A stretch of DNA of 64,000 nt from Amia ocellicauda (lineage: Eukaryota; Chordata; Actinopteri; Amiiformes; Amiidae), in NCBI RefSeq assembly GCF_036373705.1, contig NC_089863.1, forward strand, positions 27,870,227 through 27,934,226, given 5' to 3'. The notes under the pieces are model-generated. The model was not told the DNA's origin, searched no databases, and saw only the letters and a program-made list of their open reading frames with translations. Every line of letters begins with the position of its first letter. Positions within the stretch are counted from its first letter, which is position 1. The position numbers were made by a program, and so were the translations under genes. Below are positions 45,431-58,069 of this stretch, in pieces.

Positions 45431-46556
45431 TTAAACTATGTGTCTGTCACATGTTCTGTCCATCTATTCCTTGGTCTGTGTCTGTCTGTCAGTCTGTTGG
45501 TATATCTGTTTGTATATCTTGTTTGTAAGTAAATACTGTGTTAAATAATTCAATTGTATTTAAAAGAGAAGACTTGGAATATGAAATGAGGCAGGATTTC
45601 CATTATATGGGAATAAAGCGCCACCAGAACTCCTTTCAATCCCATAATGCACTGCATCTCAAAGATGGAAGAAAGCCGGAGTTGTCTCTCTTGTTTAGAT
45701 AGAGGATCTTTGACATTTTAGTTCTATACAGAGAGAATAGAAATTAAACATAATAAACAATGTGGGTTTGGCTTTTATTCTTATCAGAATATTTGTTTTA
45801 ACTAAGAAAATGCTCCTCTCAGCTCGCACAACGTTTGTCTGTGTTTTCCTCAATTTGAACTGAAGCAAAAACCCTGCAAAATCAGGGCACTACTCAGCAC
45901 AGAGGGAGATAGAACACTTTCTACACACTGATGTCACAGTAGCATGTTAAGAGAAAATCCATCTTTGAGGGGGGTGAGAGCTTTATAACAAAACAGAGGC
46001 AGCATCACATTGATAAAACATATTGGCTAATAATCAAAATCAATGCAAGCCAATTAGAGTAGTGAAACCAATGTAGTTTCATGACTGTACAGAACTGCCC
46101 TTACATAGTTATTTTGATCAAACTGTCAATTAAATTACATTGCTACAATGTTGTGGCAGCATTGTGTGTTGGCTGGGTAGTTACTTCAATCTAGATTATA
46201 GCTGTTTATAGAGTACACATACATATAGGTAGGCTATATAAATATGTACACATATTTTGTTGCTTTTTTCTGAATTAGCACATTAATTGGAGATTCCAAT
46301 AATTCAATATAGAACTAATCAGGACACCTGTCTGCGGTGGCTGTAGGTACTTAAATCAAGTTTCAAATTAATCTTCATGTCTTTTGTTGCGGCGGTTATG
46401 AACAGCGCTGTGATTTCAGTGTTGCGGGTTTGGTTCCAATGTGTGGATGTTATTTCTTATGTACAGAATTTTTTATTACATTTTTTGAATATAAATATAT
46501 ATTTCCCTGTGTTTAATGGTATATCAGAGTAGTATGAACAATTATAATGGGATTAA
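45431..46556. other. AT-rich intergenic, nothing recognised
   Basis: No supported feature. A weak tRNA-like phrase near 46390-46440 was not convincing. Confidence 0.5.
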
Positions 46557-46800
46557 GAACATAAGAAAGTTTACAATTGAGAGGAGGCCATTCAACCCAT
46601 CGTGCTCCTTGGTGTCCATTAATAACTGAGTGATCCAAGGATCCTATCCAGTCTGATTCTGAATGTTACCAAGTTTTCAGCTTACCACATTCCAGATTTT
46701 GTTCCAGATTGTGACGACTCTCTCTGTGAAGAAGTGTCTCCTGTTTTTCATTTTGAATGCCTTGAAGCCCAATTTCCATTTGTGTCCCCGGGATTTCCAT
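46557..46800 (-). mobile_element. CR1-type LINE 3' end (copy E)
   Basis: The plus-strand sequence starts aagaacataagaaagtttac, the complement of the CR1 3' end. It continues through the tggtgtccattaataact phrase and the last coding block (RHFFTER region). Confidence 0.85.
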
Positions 46801-47180
46801 TTGTGCCATTAATAAAGCGTTTACACAGTTTCTCTTTATTCGAATGGTGTGTCAGTATCATGGTTCAGGGACTGGCCCTACACCACAGAAATTAACACGA
46901 TACACTAGATGTCCTATCATCGATCTTTAATTCACTGCAAGTGAGATTTTGAGTCTGCCACCTAGGGTAAGAATGACCCTTCTTCTGAAAGCACCAACAT
47001 GATAAAAGCATAGCCTATAAATAATAAAGTACAGCATACAATAAAACATAGTGAGCAACATATACACTAGCCTCAGAGTGTACACCTGTAAACTTTAATT
47101 TAGGCTTCATGAAAGGCATCTTAATTTAATGCCTGCACATGAATATCCGCATCGATGTCTCCCTCATTTGGCTCTAATGC
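46801..47180. other. Intergenic, nothing recognised
   Basis: No supported feature between the CR1 fragment and the Tc1 fragment. Confidence 0.5.
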
Positions 47181-47289
47181 GTGTGACCCTGTGAAGGATC
47201 CGTTCTCATCTCTAACCAACTGGGCGCATTGCGCATGTCCAACCCAGCATCTCTACCACATGACTTTGGTATAGATTTTTTTTGCAGTG

Positions 47290-47655
47290 ACAAATTGTGA
47301 TGGCTAGACAACTTGGTCAGAGCATCTCCAAAACTGCAGCTCTTGTGGGGTGTTCCCGGTCTGCAGTGGTCAGTACCTATCAAAAGTGGTCCAAGGAAGG
47401 AAAAGCGGTGAACCGGCGACAGGGTCATGGGCGGCCAAGGCTCATTGATGCACGTGGGGAGCGAAGGGTGGCTCGTGTGGTCTGATCCAACAGACAAGCT
47501 ACTGTAGCTCAAATTGCTGAAAAAGTGAATGCTGGTTCTGATAGAAAGGTCTCAGAACATACAGTGCATCGCAGTTTGTTGCGTATGGAGCTACGTAGCC
47601 ACAGACCAGTCAGGCTGCCCATGCTGACCCCTGTCCACTGCCGAAAGCACCTACA
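47290..47655 (+). mobile_element. Tc1-like transposon family D, N-terminal fragment
   Basis: The plus strand reads [53 protein letters not shown] and then TVAQIAEKVNAGSDRKVSEH and TVHRSLLRMELRSHRPVRLP. This is the bipartite DNA-binding region of a Tc1 transposase. The catalytic domain and ends are absent. Confidence 0.85.
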
Positions 47656-47870
47656 ATGAGCATGTGAGTGCCAGCTGCCCTCATCAGCATCTCATCCCTG
47701 TACCTTTAAAAACCCTATGGTTTGGTTTTAACACTTGAACAGTGTCCACTGCAGCAGCATCCCATATGCTGTACACTGCAGCCCAGTCTCATTGCCCATG
47801 AATGACAAGCTGAAGATGCAGCCATGATATTAAGCATTCAGACACACCAGGGTGTATGCAAGAAGTCACT

Positions 47871-47876
47871 TTATTG
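47871..47876 (-). terminator. Poly(A) signal AATAAA of the zp3-like gene
   Basis: AATAAA on the minus strand, 20 bp after the stop codon. This gives a very short 3' UTR, as is common for egg-coat genes. Confidence 0.8.
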
Positions 47877-47895
47877 AGCTCAAGCAGTTCAGTAA

Positions 47896-50484
47896 TTAGG
47901 CTGTGGATTTGGGTGTCCACCTGTACAGCACAGCCCCCAGCACAGCAATGCAGACCAGCCCCACAGCAGTCACCACACCAGCCAGCATCACCCCCTCAGC
48001 AGGGATACCTGGAAGGGAACAGAGGGACTGCGGTCACACCCAAGGATGCAAGGTGCCATGGAAACCGGACAGTCAGGCATTGTCACTGGGCATCACCAGT
48101 ACCTGTCCCTCTGGCATCCTTAGCCATCAGCTGGGATCTCTGGGCTCCAGTCTCCACTGGAAGGACAGCATTGAGTGGGTCTTCCAGCACAACTAGGGCA
48201 ACAGTAGCATCACCTTCCCACTGTGGAGCTGCAACAAAGCACAAGGTCAGCCACTGCTGGAGAGCAACACTGCAGCACAATAGAGCAAGGGAGCCCCACC
48301 CTCTCTGGCAGCCAGGTCTCTTCCTCTCCTGAAATATCTGGCAGCAGAGCCACAGCTGGAGTCACAGCAGCCACACACCTGATCACTCCCATCCACAGAC
48401 TGCCACCTAGAGGGGAACAGGGGGTCAGCAGGAGCTCTGCAGGGCACAGGCAGCCCTGCCCATCATGCACACTGACCTGTTGGCTCCAGTGTTGAAAGTG
48501 CAGGCCTTGTTCATGGAGTCCACAGCCTGGGAAGCAGCAGTCGCTGTCAGCTGGCAGGAGATGTAGATCTGGAGAGCAAGAGACAGGACTCTCCCATATT
48601 TAACACCTATAAACAAACCTGCTCCTTTTCATCCACTCCCCTTCCTCCCGAGCCCCTCCTTCTCATCCCTGGCCCCCCAAGTGGTGGAACGACCTCCCCA
48701 CTGAAGTCAAAACAGCAGAGTCCCTGACCTCCTTATGGTGAGGACTTGCAAGAGTATGACAATGTTGACTGCAATCTTACAGGAGAAGGAAGGACTAAAT
48801 TCCCTTTGTAAGGGGATCTCGAAATAAACTGCAAGTAAATGCACTCAGTTTCCTTTAGCAAACATCTGGTCTGCTCTTACGAGTTTTCATTCTAGGATGC
48901 AATACTTTATATGGTTTACTGTATCATGCGTGAGCAGCAAGCACACCAAATCAGATCCAGCCACCTTACAGGGACTCACTGAGCTCCTGGCATCCTGGTG
49001 GAACCTGAAGGCATCCAGCTGCATCTGGAGCAGAGTGGAGTTCAGGGATCTCGGCATGAACAGAGAGCTGGAGCCAGTCACCTTGCCATCAATCAGACAC
49101 CTGGAAGACAACAGGTCACAGGTTCTTGGATTAAGAGCAGTCACTTGAGCCCTGGACTGCTGCAGCTTAAAGCTGCACATTTCCTCACCCATGGTTCCCA
49201 ATGAAAGTATAACTGGGAGAAGAGGTCGGGTCAGAAGTCAAGGTGGCCACACAGCTGTCCACAAACAGCCGCAGGGGAACGTGGCTGGCCTGGTTGACCG
49301 AGGCTTCGATGTTCAGCACATCCCCCAGGAAGTACACGTTGGAGGGTCTTGGGGAGCTCCAGTCATCTGCAGAGATTAAACCGCATTAAGTCTACATAAC
49401 AGAGCAGCAGTCCAGTAGAAGGGAGTGTTAGAGCTGCAATAGGTCGGGCTCTACCAGTCATGAGCTGCAGGGAGAAGTCCAGGACATCCTCAGCAGACTT
49501 GGTGGAGGTGTATGGGACCCAGGTTGGCTGCAGGGCATTGCTGCTCACATTATGAAGCCTATAGAACAGACAGCAATTAGGCCCTGATCCCATAGTAGTT
49601 AGGCATCAGCAATACTGACAGAGTCCTCACCTCGGGTAGAGACACTCGATACGGACAACAGCAGGGTTGGTTCTCACTATGCCAGTGTTGGCAATCGGGG
49701 AAGGGTTATAGTTGAGGGAGAAGCTGTAGACCAGCTCATCTTCAGTCATCTACAAGAGAAGTGCTCAATGTAGAAAGCACAATATGAACATTGAAAGTAG
49801 GCATTTAAAATACGGAAATCCCCTTACCGACAGGGTGCTGAGACAGCCCTGCAACTCAGACTGGAAAACCAGGACATTCCCAGAGTCATCCTGCCGGCTG
49901 AGCGCGCAGTCTCCCAGCTTGATATCTGACGCCGCGATCAGTTCGCCAGTACCAAACAGGTCTCTCTTCACAGACACCTCAATCGTACTCTCTCCGCACT
50001 GCGCCAAGACGACTGGGGACACTTGCTGTTTGAACAGAGGAGAGTCAACTCGCACAAAGGCCTTGGCTCTCACAGCGGGCATCCCCCTGGCAGGGGGCTG
50101 GGCTCTCACAGCAGGCATCCCCCTGGCAGGGGGCTGGGCTCTCACAGCAGGCATCCCCCTGGCAGGGGGCTGGGCTCTCACAGCAGGCATCCCCCTGGCA
50201 GGGGGCTGGGCTCTCACAGCAGGCATCCCCCTGGCAGGGGGCTGGGCTCTCACAGCAGGCATCCCCCTGGCAGGGGGCTGGGCTCTCACAGCAGGCATCC
50301 CCCTGGCAGGGGGCTGGGCTCTCACAGCAGGCATCCCCCTGGCAGGGGGCTGGGCTCTCACAGCGGGCATCCCCCTGGCAGGGGGCTGGGCTTTTGCCCA
50401 CTTCGATACTCTCCCAGCGTCGCAGAGCACAGCGATCACCATCAACACCAGGAGCCCACAACGAGAAGCACTGACCGCCAACAT
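47896..50484 (-). CDS. zp3: Zona pellucida sperm-binding protein 3-like egg-coat protein (nine exons, about 538 aa)
   Basis: Exons (minus): 50484-49828, 49749-49631, 49558-49455, 49366-49189, 49100-48980, 48568-48477, 48406-48300, 48228-48103 and 48008-47896. All junctions are GT-AG, the phases join, and the sum (1,617 nt) is in frame. The signal peptide (LLVLMVIAVLCDAG) is followed by nine 12-residue repeats (AQPPARGMPAVR). The ZP-N domain (VVLAQCGESTIEVSVKRDLF ... ELQGCLSTLSMTEDELVYSF) comes next. The ZP-C part has NVSS and NSTL glycosylation sites, the ZP3-type cysteine cluster QVCGCCDSSCGS, a possible furin site RRGR, and a hydrophobic segment near the end before a short tail. ZP3 polymerises with other ZP proteins into the oocyte envelope and is made in the ovary or liver of fish. 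The retained membrane segment suggests local secretion by the oocyte. The long repeat is unusual. Confidence 0.93.
49828..50484 (-). CDS. zp3: zp3-like exon 1: signal peptide, 12-residue repeats, ZP-N
   Basis: 657 nt ending in phase 0 at ctgtcg|gtaagg. The start ATG lies about 60 bp downstream of a TATA box and opens a clear signal peptide. The second Met in the hydrophobic core cannot be the start. Confidence 0.92.
50069..50392 (-). repeat. zp3: 36 bp coding minisatellite, nine units
   Basis: Nine in-frame 36 bp units encoding AQPPARGMPAVR. The seven inner units appear identical. The first and last share a gcgggc variant instead of gcaggc. Confidence 0.97.
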
Positions 50485-50542
50485 TGTTAGTCAAACAGAA
50501 GAACAGCTCGCAGATGCAGATGCTGTCTATCCCTCACCACCG

Positions 50543-50601
50543 CTTTTATACACAGAGTTGCTGCTCTGTGTGTCTCGGCAGAAGCGGGACATTTTCACGT
50601 G
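50543..50601 (-). promoter_or_regulatory. TATA box and E-box upstream of the zp3-like gene
   Basis: The minus strand has tataaaag at 50550-50543, about 60 bp before the ATG. An E-box CACGTG lies at 50596-50601, about 50 bp further upstream. E-boxes near the TATA box are bound by FIGLA in vertebrate ZP promoters; use here is inferred. Confidence 0.7.
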
Positions 50602-50639
50602 GAATTGATTTGCTGCTGAGCTGCCGGTGTTCCCGCCGC

Positions 50640-52010
50640 AGAGTGCTAATTACACCTGAATAGAACCCATTGAGGGTTGAAACAAGAGAATGCGAAAATT
50701 AGGAGCTTTATTATTATGATGATTATGGTATTGTATGTAATGAGAATACATATTGAAATTCCCCTCAGTTTAGCTTAAACATTGTTTTATTTATTTATGT
50801 ATTGATAATTATAAACGGTTAATTTTGAACACTTGATGCTTTTCGAGCATCACGTAAATGATTAATTGCAATCGAGATCGTTAGAATGTGGGAAAATCCA
50901 TTCACAAATTGTCATATGGATGGAGTTAATCTACCCTTAATGGAGGTTTAATTATAATATAGCATATTAGGTTTCATAAACACTATATCCTACCAGATTC
51001 CCAAATAAGCAACCGATTCTTCCATCAGCGACACAGAGAGGAGGCAATACTGGTGAGTAACCTGCTGTAGCGTCTCTATACTCGGACACACACACCAAGT
51101 AGACACACTTACACAGTGGTTACGCAAGGACGTGCATGAAACCAGAGTGCGAAATATACAATGGTAATCGGGGGTGTCAGAAATGTAAAGCAGATGAGGG
51201 CAACCAGAGGTGCAGATAGAGTGTCGTCTGCGGTGCTACCGGTTATGGGTGCTGATGGCGGTTCAGCGGTGCTACGCGGTGGGGGGGGGCTGTTGCAGAC
51301 GGTGCTTCCATCACGCTAGCACTTATGTTATATAAATGTTTCGACCGCCCCAACCTGTTGTTTTACCTCTTTCGGGGGGGGCTTCAACTCTTAATTAGGG
51401 GGTTAAATCCCCCCCATCCCTCCCGTAATTCAAACCCTGCATGAAACCATTCTGCTATATGTGTAAGGATTTGTACCGCTGAATTGTGTGGAAGTTTCAT
51501 GTCGCTTGTCTGCGGTGTGTGGAAGGCATGTGTACGACAGGATTCGCCAATTTAGCTTCCTATGAACGCAGAAGGTAAAACAAGACGCCCCTCTGAGACT
51601 GGGTGCATTGGAAACAATACTGACACTCCTTCTTTGCTCCTCTGTACACATAAGGCAATTCAGCTTTACATCTTAAACTAGGTTATGTTCAGAGCGCCTG
51701 GGACTTGTCATTTTGTTGCGTTGACGGTTTAATGGAATGCGTTTAGTAGGGTTCATGACACCTAAGTCGCCCGTTGCTGGGGCGTCTGCCAATTATCTCG
51801 ATACGTGAGGGGAAAGGCGCGCGTTGTCTCCCCCTGCTGGTGAGCTCTGTGCCTGAGAGCAATGAATAGCATTGCAGCACCAAGGTCAGCTCCCTGGATA
51901 AAGCGCACTGGGCTCCTGCCACACAGGCACAGCAGAGTGCAAAACAGGGCAAGAGCAAATATCAAGAACATACCTTGAGCAAGTGGAGATCTGAAGATGA
52001 GTGCTTATAA
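50640..52010. other. Intergenic, nothing recognised
   Basis: Contains G-rich tracts near 51280 and 51375, but no supported gene or repeat. Confidence 0.5.
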
Positions 52011-52014
52011 AGCT

Positions 52015-52460
52015 ATGATGAATTAATGAAACTCTTGCCCCCACAAGGACTACAGTTACATGGTTTCTCTTCTGTGTGGATTTGGTAATGAACTTTCAGG
52101 TCTCCTGATGTAATGAAATCCTTCACATCCTGATCACAGTTTTTCTCCAGCGTGAATTCTCTGGTGTGACTGAGTCAGCTAAGAGTTGCAGGCACCCTCT
52201 TCCCAGGTTGCTATGGTGCAGATGATGGTCCCGCAGATGTCCCTTGGCTGGCTGAATCTGTCCCCACACTGAGCCCAGTAGTATAGGCTCTCCTGTGTGA
52301 GCATTGAGATGCTGAGCTGTTTGGAAGTTCTTTCTTTGGAACATTCCTCAGAGTTTCCTCAGAGCTCTGCTGGGTTTGTGTTCTTGGGTCAGTGGGCTGC
52401 AAGTGCTGAAGGTTTGATTCCTGTGTGGTAATGATTCTCTCCATTCTCACTGAGCAAAGT
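52015..52460 (-). pseudogene. C2H2 zinc-finger pseudogene
   Basis: The minus strand has a Gln/Thr-rich stretch (ITTQESNLQHLQPTDPRTQT) followed, across frameshifts, by finger remnants: HLNAHTGEPILLGSVWGQ with GHLRDHHLHH, then CDQDVKDFITSGDLKVHYQI, HTEEKPCNCSPCGGKSF. Cysteines and histidines are partly lost. Same strand as the two live zinc-finger genes, so probably a decayed member of one cluster. Confidence 0.75.
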
Positions 52461-52695
52461 GTAACACTTCAATCATTATTAAAAGCTGTGCAAAACTGAT
52501 AGCTCTTATGTGATAACGATTAACTCGACTCCGAACAGCACTAGGTAAGGAGCAGGGTGGAAAGTTCACAGCCTGGTTCCGGGTCGGCTCGACAACATTG
52601 CCAGTGGGAAAAACGCTGCACCGCTCCAAAAACAACAACAAAAATGTGGACCTAGCAAAGCAGATCATTATTCCTCCATGTATTGTTGTCCTGAA

Positions 52696-53660
52696 CAGGG
52701 CCAGCTGCTGGCACAGGCAGATAAGGCCTTAGCCTTGGGCACCATCTGTCATAGGGACACAGACTGGCAAAAAACAAAAACAAACAAAAAAGTCTCCCTC
52801 TCACTTCCTCTTGATTTGCACACTTGCCTCTACTGTACCTGACTGATGGTAGTAGGGGATGGGCAATGGGTCACTGTCTTCTTCTGGGCTGTGCATCATT
52901 GATGTTTGACAGTACAGCAGCCAGCATTGCCAGACAGTTGACTCCATGAAACAATCATCATCAAAACTGTCAGGTGCACAGAGGAGAAAGTTCAAGAAGA
53001 GCAGAAGCTGAAGGAAATCTATCCTAATATGTGGGAAGCCCTCAGGATCTCTGCCGCTCTCCCAGTGGCAGCGGCTGCTGCAGAGAGAAGCCTTTCAAAA
53101 TTGAAGTTGATTAAATCCTACCTAAGGTCTACCATGTCTCAAGACTGCCTCAGAGGACTTGCCATCATCAGTGTCATGTGGTTTCTCAGAAGTTGTCGTA
53201 TGATGATGTTATACATGAATTTGCACAAAGAAATCTAGGAGAGTCAGGTGTTAGGTCTATGCACCTGTTGAACCAATTAATTGTTTGGCTCCCCTCTGTG
53301 GACAAAAAAGGCTCAGCACATTACAGACAGGACATTGAAGTTCAATTTACTGAGGTCAGTAATTTATTTTGTGTGTATCTGTACTGTGTGCAATAATGGT
53401 TCATCATTTTGTTATTACTTGCTGCTGCCCGCTATTTTATTAATTCTTCTGTGTGCTTGTAATTTTTTTTGTTACTAATACATTTTGTATTACAATTGTT
53501 GTTGTTATTATTAGTAGTAGTATACGAAGCACAAAATCACCATTTGCTAGCAATAAACAAAACAAATTATTGTAAATATAAGATATGAATGTAATATTGA
53601 TATAATGTTTTCAGGTGGTGGGCACAATCCCCAAATCTGGCCTAGGCCTTCAAACAAAGC
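52696..53660 (+). mobile_element. hAT transposon relic with C-terminal dimerisation domain
   Basis: The left end is cagggccagctgctggcaca (hAT-type CAGGG start). At 53026-53200 the plus strand encodes MWEALRISAALPVAAAAAER then SLSKLKLIKSYLRSTMSQDC, the hAT C-terminal dimerisation motif (ERSFSKLK...). The right end was not found; the catalytic core is deleted. Confidence 0.78.
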
Positions 53661-53989
53661 ATTGTGGGATCCTCCTACTGGAGAAATGGCAGCTATATTT
53701 GAGATCGATTGCTCTGTCTACCTCCCCCTCCCACAGAGCTCTTTAATAATTTCCTGTTCCCTTCTGCATTCCCCAGTCATGTCCATTTCCCATGTAAACA
53801 TATAATTTATCAGATCTTTCAAATTAAGCATTTTTTAACATGATGAATACATTTTCATTTCCAATGAATGTTTTAATACATCAACATGAATGCTGTCCGA
53901 ACTCCTGAATTATCATTTTTGACAACCTATCCAGTTTTAATTTATTATAAAATGTTATCGTGCCCACTAGATGGCGCTACACATTCATA

Positions 53990-55196
53990 ATTATTAGATC
54001 TTAACAGACGCCCTTATCCAGGTAGACCTATAAAACATAAGAGCATTATAAGTGCAATACAGTCTAGAATTACAGATCAAAGCATAGTACAATTTAAAAA
54101 TTACATCAGTGCGTACGTGAAATATATAGTTAATACACGTCCTACATCCTAGATTTGTGAGCTAATAATCGCAGACAAGATGTGAAGTCCTAATTAATAG
54201 CTCAGTGAAAATGGACATGGGGCAAACAACATAAACAACACGGGTACTAGCAATGTAGAAGGAGGCTGTATGACGACGAAAACTAGATATAAAGTGCAAT
54301 TTAGCAGGAAAGCTCAGCCATGCAGGGGGATAATAACTAAGTTACAGGTACAGCGTGAATAGGTGCATCTTGATTAGTTCACCAGAAGGAGGTGAAGGAC
54401 TCTGCTGTTTTGACTTCAGTGGGAAGGTCGTTCCACCATTTAGGGGCCAGGGATGAGAAGGAGCGGCTCTGGAGGAAGGAGAGTGGAGAGGAGGCAGAGT
54501 TATTCTCCTGGCACTGGAGGAACGCAGTGGTCTGGAGGGGATGTATGGAGAGACGAGTGACTGAAGGTAGCTTGGTGCAGTGTGGTCGAGACAGTGGTAG
54601 GTGAGAGTCAGTGTCTTGAACTGAATGCGTGCCGCTATCGGGAACCAGTGGAGGGAGAATATCAGACGAGCCGCAGAGTTCTGGATGAGCTGGAGCAGCG
54701 GGTAGTAGTTGCAGGCAGGCCGGCCAGGAGGGAGTCACAGTAGTCCAGGCGGGAGAGGACCAGGGACTGGACGAGCAGCTGAGTCGAGTAGTTGGTGAGG
54801 AAGGGACAGATCCGGCGTATGTTGCTCTGGAAGAATCTGCAGGTGCATGTCAGTGTGGTGATGTGCTGGGTGTAGGAGAGCACAGGATCGAGGGTTGCTT
54901 TTAGCGGGAGAAGAGGAACAGAGTGTCATAGACTCCAGTGGGATTGAGATGGAGAGATCAGCAGATGAGTAGAAGGGGACAAAACAGGAGATCAGATTTG
55001 GAGAGGTTGTGCTTGAGGTGGTGCGAGTGCATCCAGGCAGCGATAGCCGATAAACAGCAAGAAATACAAGAGGAATGAGAGGGTCAGAAGAGGAAAAAGA
55101 CAGGAAGAACTGGACATCAGCTGCATAGAAATGGTAGGAGAAACCATAGGATGCAATAAGGCTCCCAGGGAGTAATTCTACTACATATGGAGGCAC
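53990..55196 (-). mobile_element. L2-clade LINE, copy 2 (RT to 3' end)
   Basis: The 3' end has the cagacgcccttatccagg phrase (plus strand, near 54010). Coding pieces read LAPKWWNDLPTEVKTAESF, LLVQSLVLSRLDYCDSLLAG and GFSYHFYAADVQFFLSFSSS, where the YADD box is YAAD. At 54816-54820 it has the uninterrupted sequence that a Tc1 occupies in the copy at 29529. Confidence 0.88.
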
Positions 55197-55199
55197 AGT

Positions 55200-56160
55200 G
55201 GGGAAAGTAAAAGTTTAAGTTCACTGCAGAATATATCCAGACTTGCAGTTACAGTGTTGTTCATGTGAAAGGTAGCACATGTAACTGAAAAAAGATAAGC
55301 TTATTAAAATCATTACCACAGAGGGGGCTACATATTCACTAAATACATTTCTCTGCAAATGACCCACTTTGGACCACAAGGAAACAACTCAAGTCCCCCA
55401 GGAAAGAAATGTGTTACAGTGCCCACAGATTCCTCACACATGGTCCGAGTGCTGAGAGTCAGTGTAACCCATATATCAAACTGTGTGACACGAACAATAA
55501 TTGTGCGGATTATGTTAATTCTCTGGTCAAGTCCTCATACATACGAAAATAAAAAAATAATGATAACAATATAATTTAATATTAACAAAATACAAATTAT
55601 AATTATATATAGTTCATTTCTTGCATTGTCTCATCACGTCTCTTTTGGAGTTGATTTCAGAGAGATAGAAACGTTGCAATGTTTTTTAATCAAATAATAA
55701 AAAAAGATTCCTGGTTGTGATTTTAAAAGCATGCTGTTTTCTACACATACTTGATGCTGCTTGCCATTCTCACAAACAAATATTAACCTTGACATTATTC
55801 ACACACCCAACAGAAAGAACTACAGAAAGTGTTTTTTTTTAATTATTATTATTTTTACTGTGGATAGAAACAGACATTAACAATACAAACAATAGTTTAT
55901 TTATTTTAACCTCCCAAACTGCAGCACAGTTAAGGCACATTTTTATTTCAGAAAAAAAAGTGATTCATGCCATGGATGCCAAGATCTACAAAACACTGTA
56001 ACAATTTAGATTAGAATACAAACCTGACTCAACTATAAACACTAGTTATTAGTCACATTAAACAGCAAAAAAACAAACTAACAGTTAATAATAATTTTTA
56101 AAAATAATCAGAAAACAGTAACCTGGAAAATCTCAGTTAACTAAGTCATCCTGGGTAAGG
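55200..56160. other. AT-rich, nothing recognised
   Basis: No supported gene or repeat boundary. Confidence 0.5.
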
Positions 56161-56167
56161 ATTCTGC

Positions 56168-56262
<95 letters not shown>

Positions 56263-56263
56263 G
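56168..56263. repeat. (TAA)n followed by (TTA)n, palindromic microsatellite
   Basis: About 18 TAA-type units run directly into about 12 complementary ATT-type units with a 3-5 bp centre, so the block can fold on itself. Confidence 0.97.
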
Positions 56264-57994
56264 ATCAAGAACTGCAACAGTATTTCACCATAGTCGGGTA
56301 GAAATTAGTGACGTTCACTGCTGGAGAATGGAGTCAGACACAGAACAGACAAACACTGATGTCTAACTGCTGTGCCGGACAAAGATCTGCTCTGATCAGC
56401 TGCTTCAGACTCCTGTCACTCAGCAAACTGAATGGGCAGCTGACCAGTGTTTCTGATGTGATCACAAGACAAAATGAAAGCATGTCTTCTAACATGCACC
56501 AGAAAAACTGTGGCAAACATATGACCAAAAAACATGTTTACATTACATTTTGCAAGGTTTAACTTTCTTTTGGTAGTTATTAAACATGTTCACAATCTGA
56601 GCTAATGAAAATTAGCATGGACAACTGGAGTAGTGACTACTTTCTGGTTTGTTTTGCCTTTTGTTTCTCTATACAAATCTATAGAAAAAAAAATCTGGGG
56701 GGGAGAATCGATATTTTGTCATCCATAAATTACCCCCACCACGTCATACAGGGTTCATACCGCTTTTCAAAAGTCAAATTCAAGCACTTTTCAAGCACTT
56801 TCAAGGTGCACTGTCACAGCTTTTCCAGCACCTCGCAGCCTTGGTAAACTAAACCGTCTCATCTAAAATGCACACTCTTCTGCACTGCACTGCACACACA
56901 CACACACAAACACACACACACGACGCTGATGTGCACATACATGACTGCGCACAGAAAGAGGAATTGTCATACCATCAAACACATGCCTACAGTGGCCATT
57001 CACGTCTAGAAATTATGGAAAATTCCCTGCCGTTCACCTTTGGCATAACTCGACAGCGCAGACTCTCCCACAGTGAATCTTTTTTTGCAAACCTCACAAT
57101 GCTGTCCTTCCTAAAGAGTGTGCATGAGCAATTAACAATTTCATAACACCTATAAATCTGGGCTAGCGGCGGGTAGCTGCTCTTGATTGGGCGGTCAGTG
57201 TGTCGGTTAATCTGACCATTTGAGCTGCCTTTCAGGATGGGCTGCTTTCTGAAATCGCGCCTGCGTAGTGACCCCATACACGCTGTTAAATCCGAGCTGC
57301 TATTGATGGCAACTCTTCAATATACCACAGACTTCCTTATATAACATAATTAACTTTTGAATATCCTTAAATGTGACTATCACTGGAATAAGGAGAAAAC
57401 AGTGCAGTGCAAACCCCGCTGCCCGTTGCATTTAAGCAACCTCTCCCTGCTAATTCAGACCGGGCAAAAGCAAGGACTAAAGCCATAGGTGTTTTCATTG
57501 CGACGGATCTGCGACCATACTCAGTTGGTTGAAAGTTTATTTGAGAACCTTCAGATGCACTTTAAGTTTTGTTAGTAGTTTGCAGCAATATTAACTGACT
57601 TTTTTAAATAATACCTAGACCCATAGGTGCTGAGTTTTGAAATTCCCGGGGGGGGGAATTCTATGCAGGAAAACTTATCAACGCAAATAACTGGGACTAT
57701 TGTAATTACTGCAGTATAAAAGACAATCTAATTGGAATCACGTGTTTGGTTTTATTTTTTTCCATGAATGATTAAGTAACTCATCAAAATTCCAGGGGGG
57801 GCTGAGCCCCCTGTTTACTGTTCGGCAGGCCTATGCCTAGACCTAATGTTTTTAAGAAAGAAAGATATGTACCTTTATGTGCCTTCCTTTGTTCAGTGAA
57901 TTATGGCCAATTAGCCACTGTTTACAAGTTTATAACTTCATAATAAATAAAAATAGATGTTATGTTTTGCATGGGTTTTTTTTTTCCACTGTAC

Positions 57995-58069
57995 CGAAAT
58001 CGCACCGAACCGTGACTTAAAATCTGAGGTACGTACCGAACGGTGACGGTGTGTACCGTTGCACCCCTG
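57995..58069. mobile_element. hAT-like terminal sequence, one end
   Basis: The complement of accgaaccgtgac...accgttgcacccctg is the typical CAGGGGTGCAACGGTA hAT end. No partner end was found. Confidence 0.5.

Noticed and set aside
46380..46445. tRNA-like SINE head
   Set aside because: Only a loose B-box similarity; no A-box at the right distance.
49784..50608. Plus-strand 274-codon and 155-codon frames with repeats over the zp3 minisatellite
   Set aside because: The 36 bp repeat is a multiple of three, so several frames stay open; only the minus-strand frame has signal peptide, ZP domain and splice sites.
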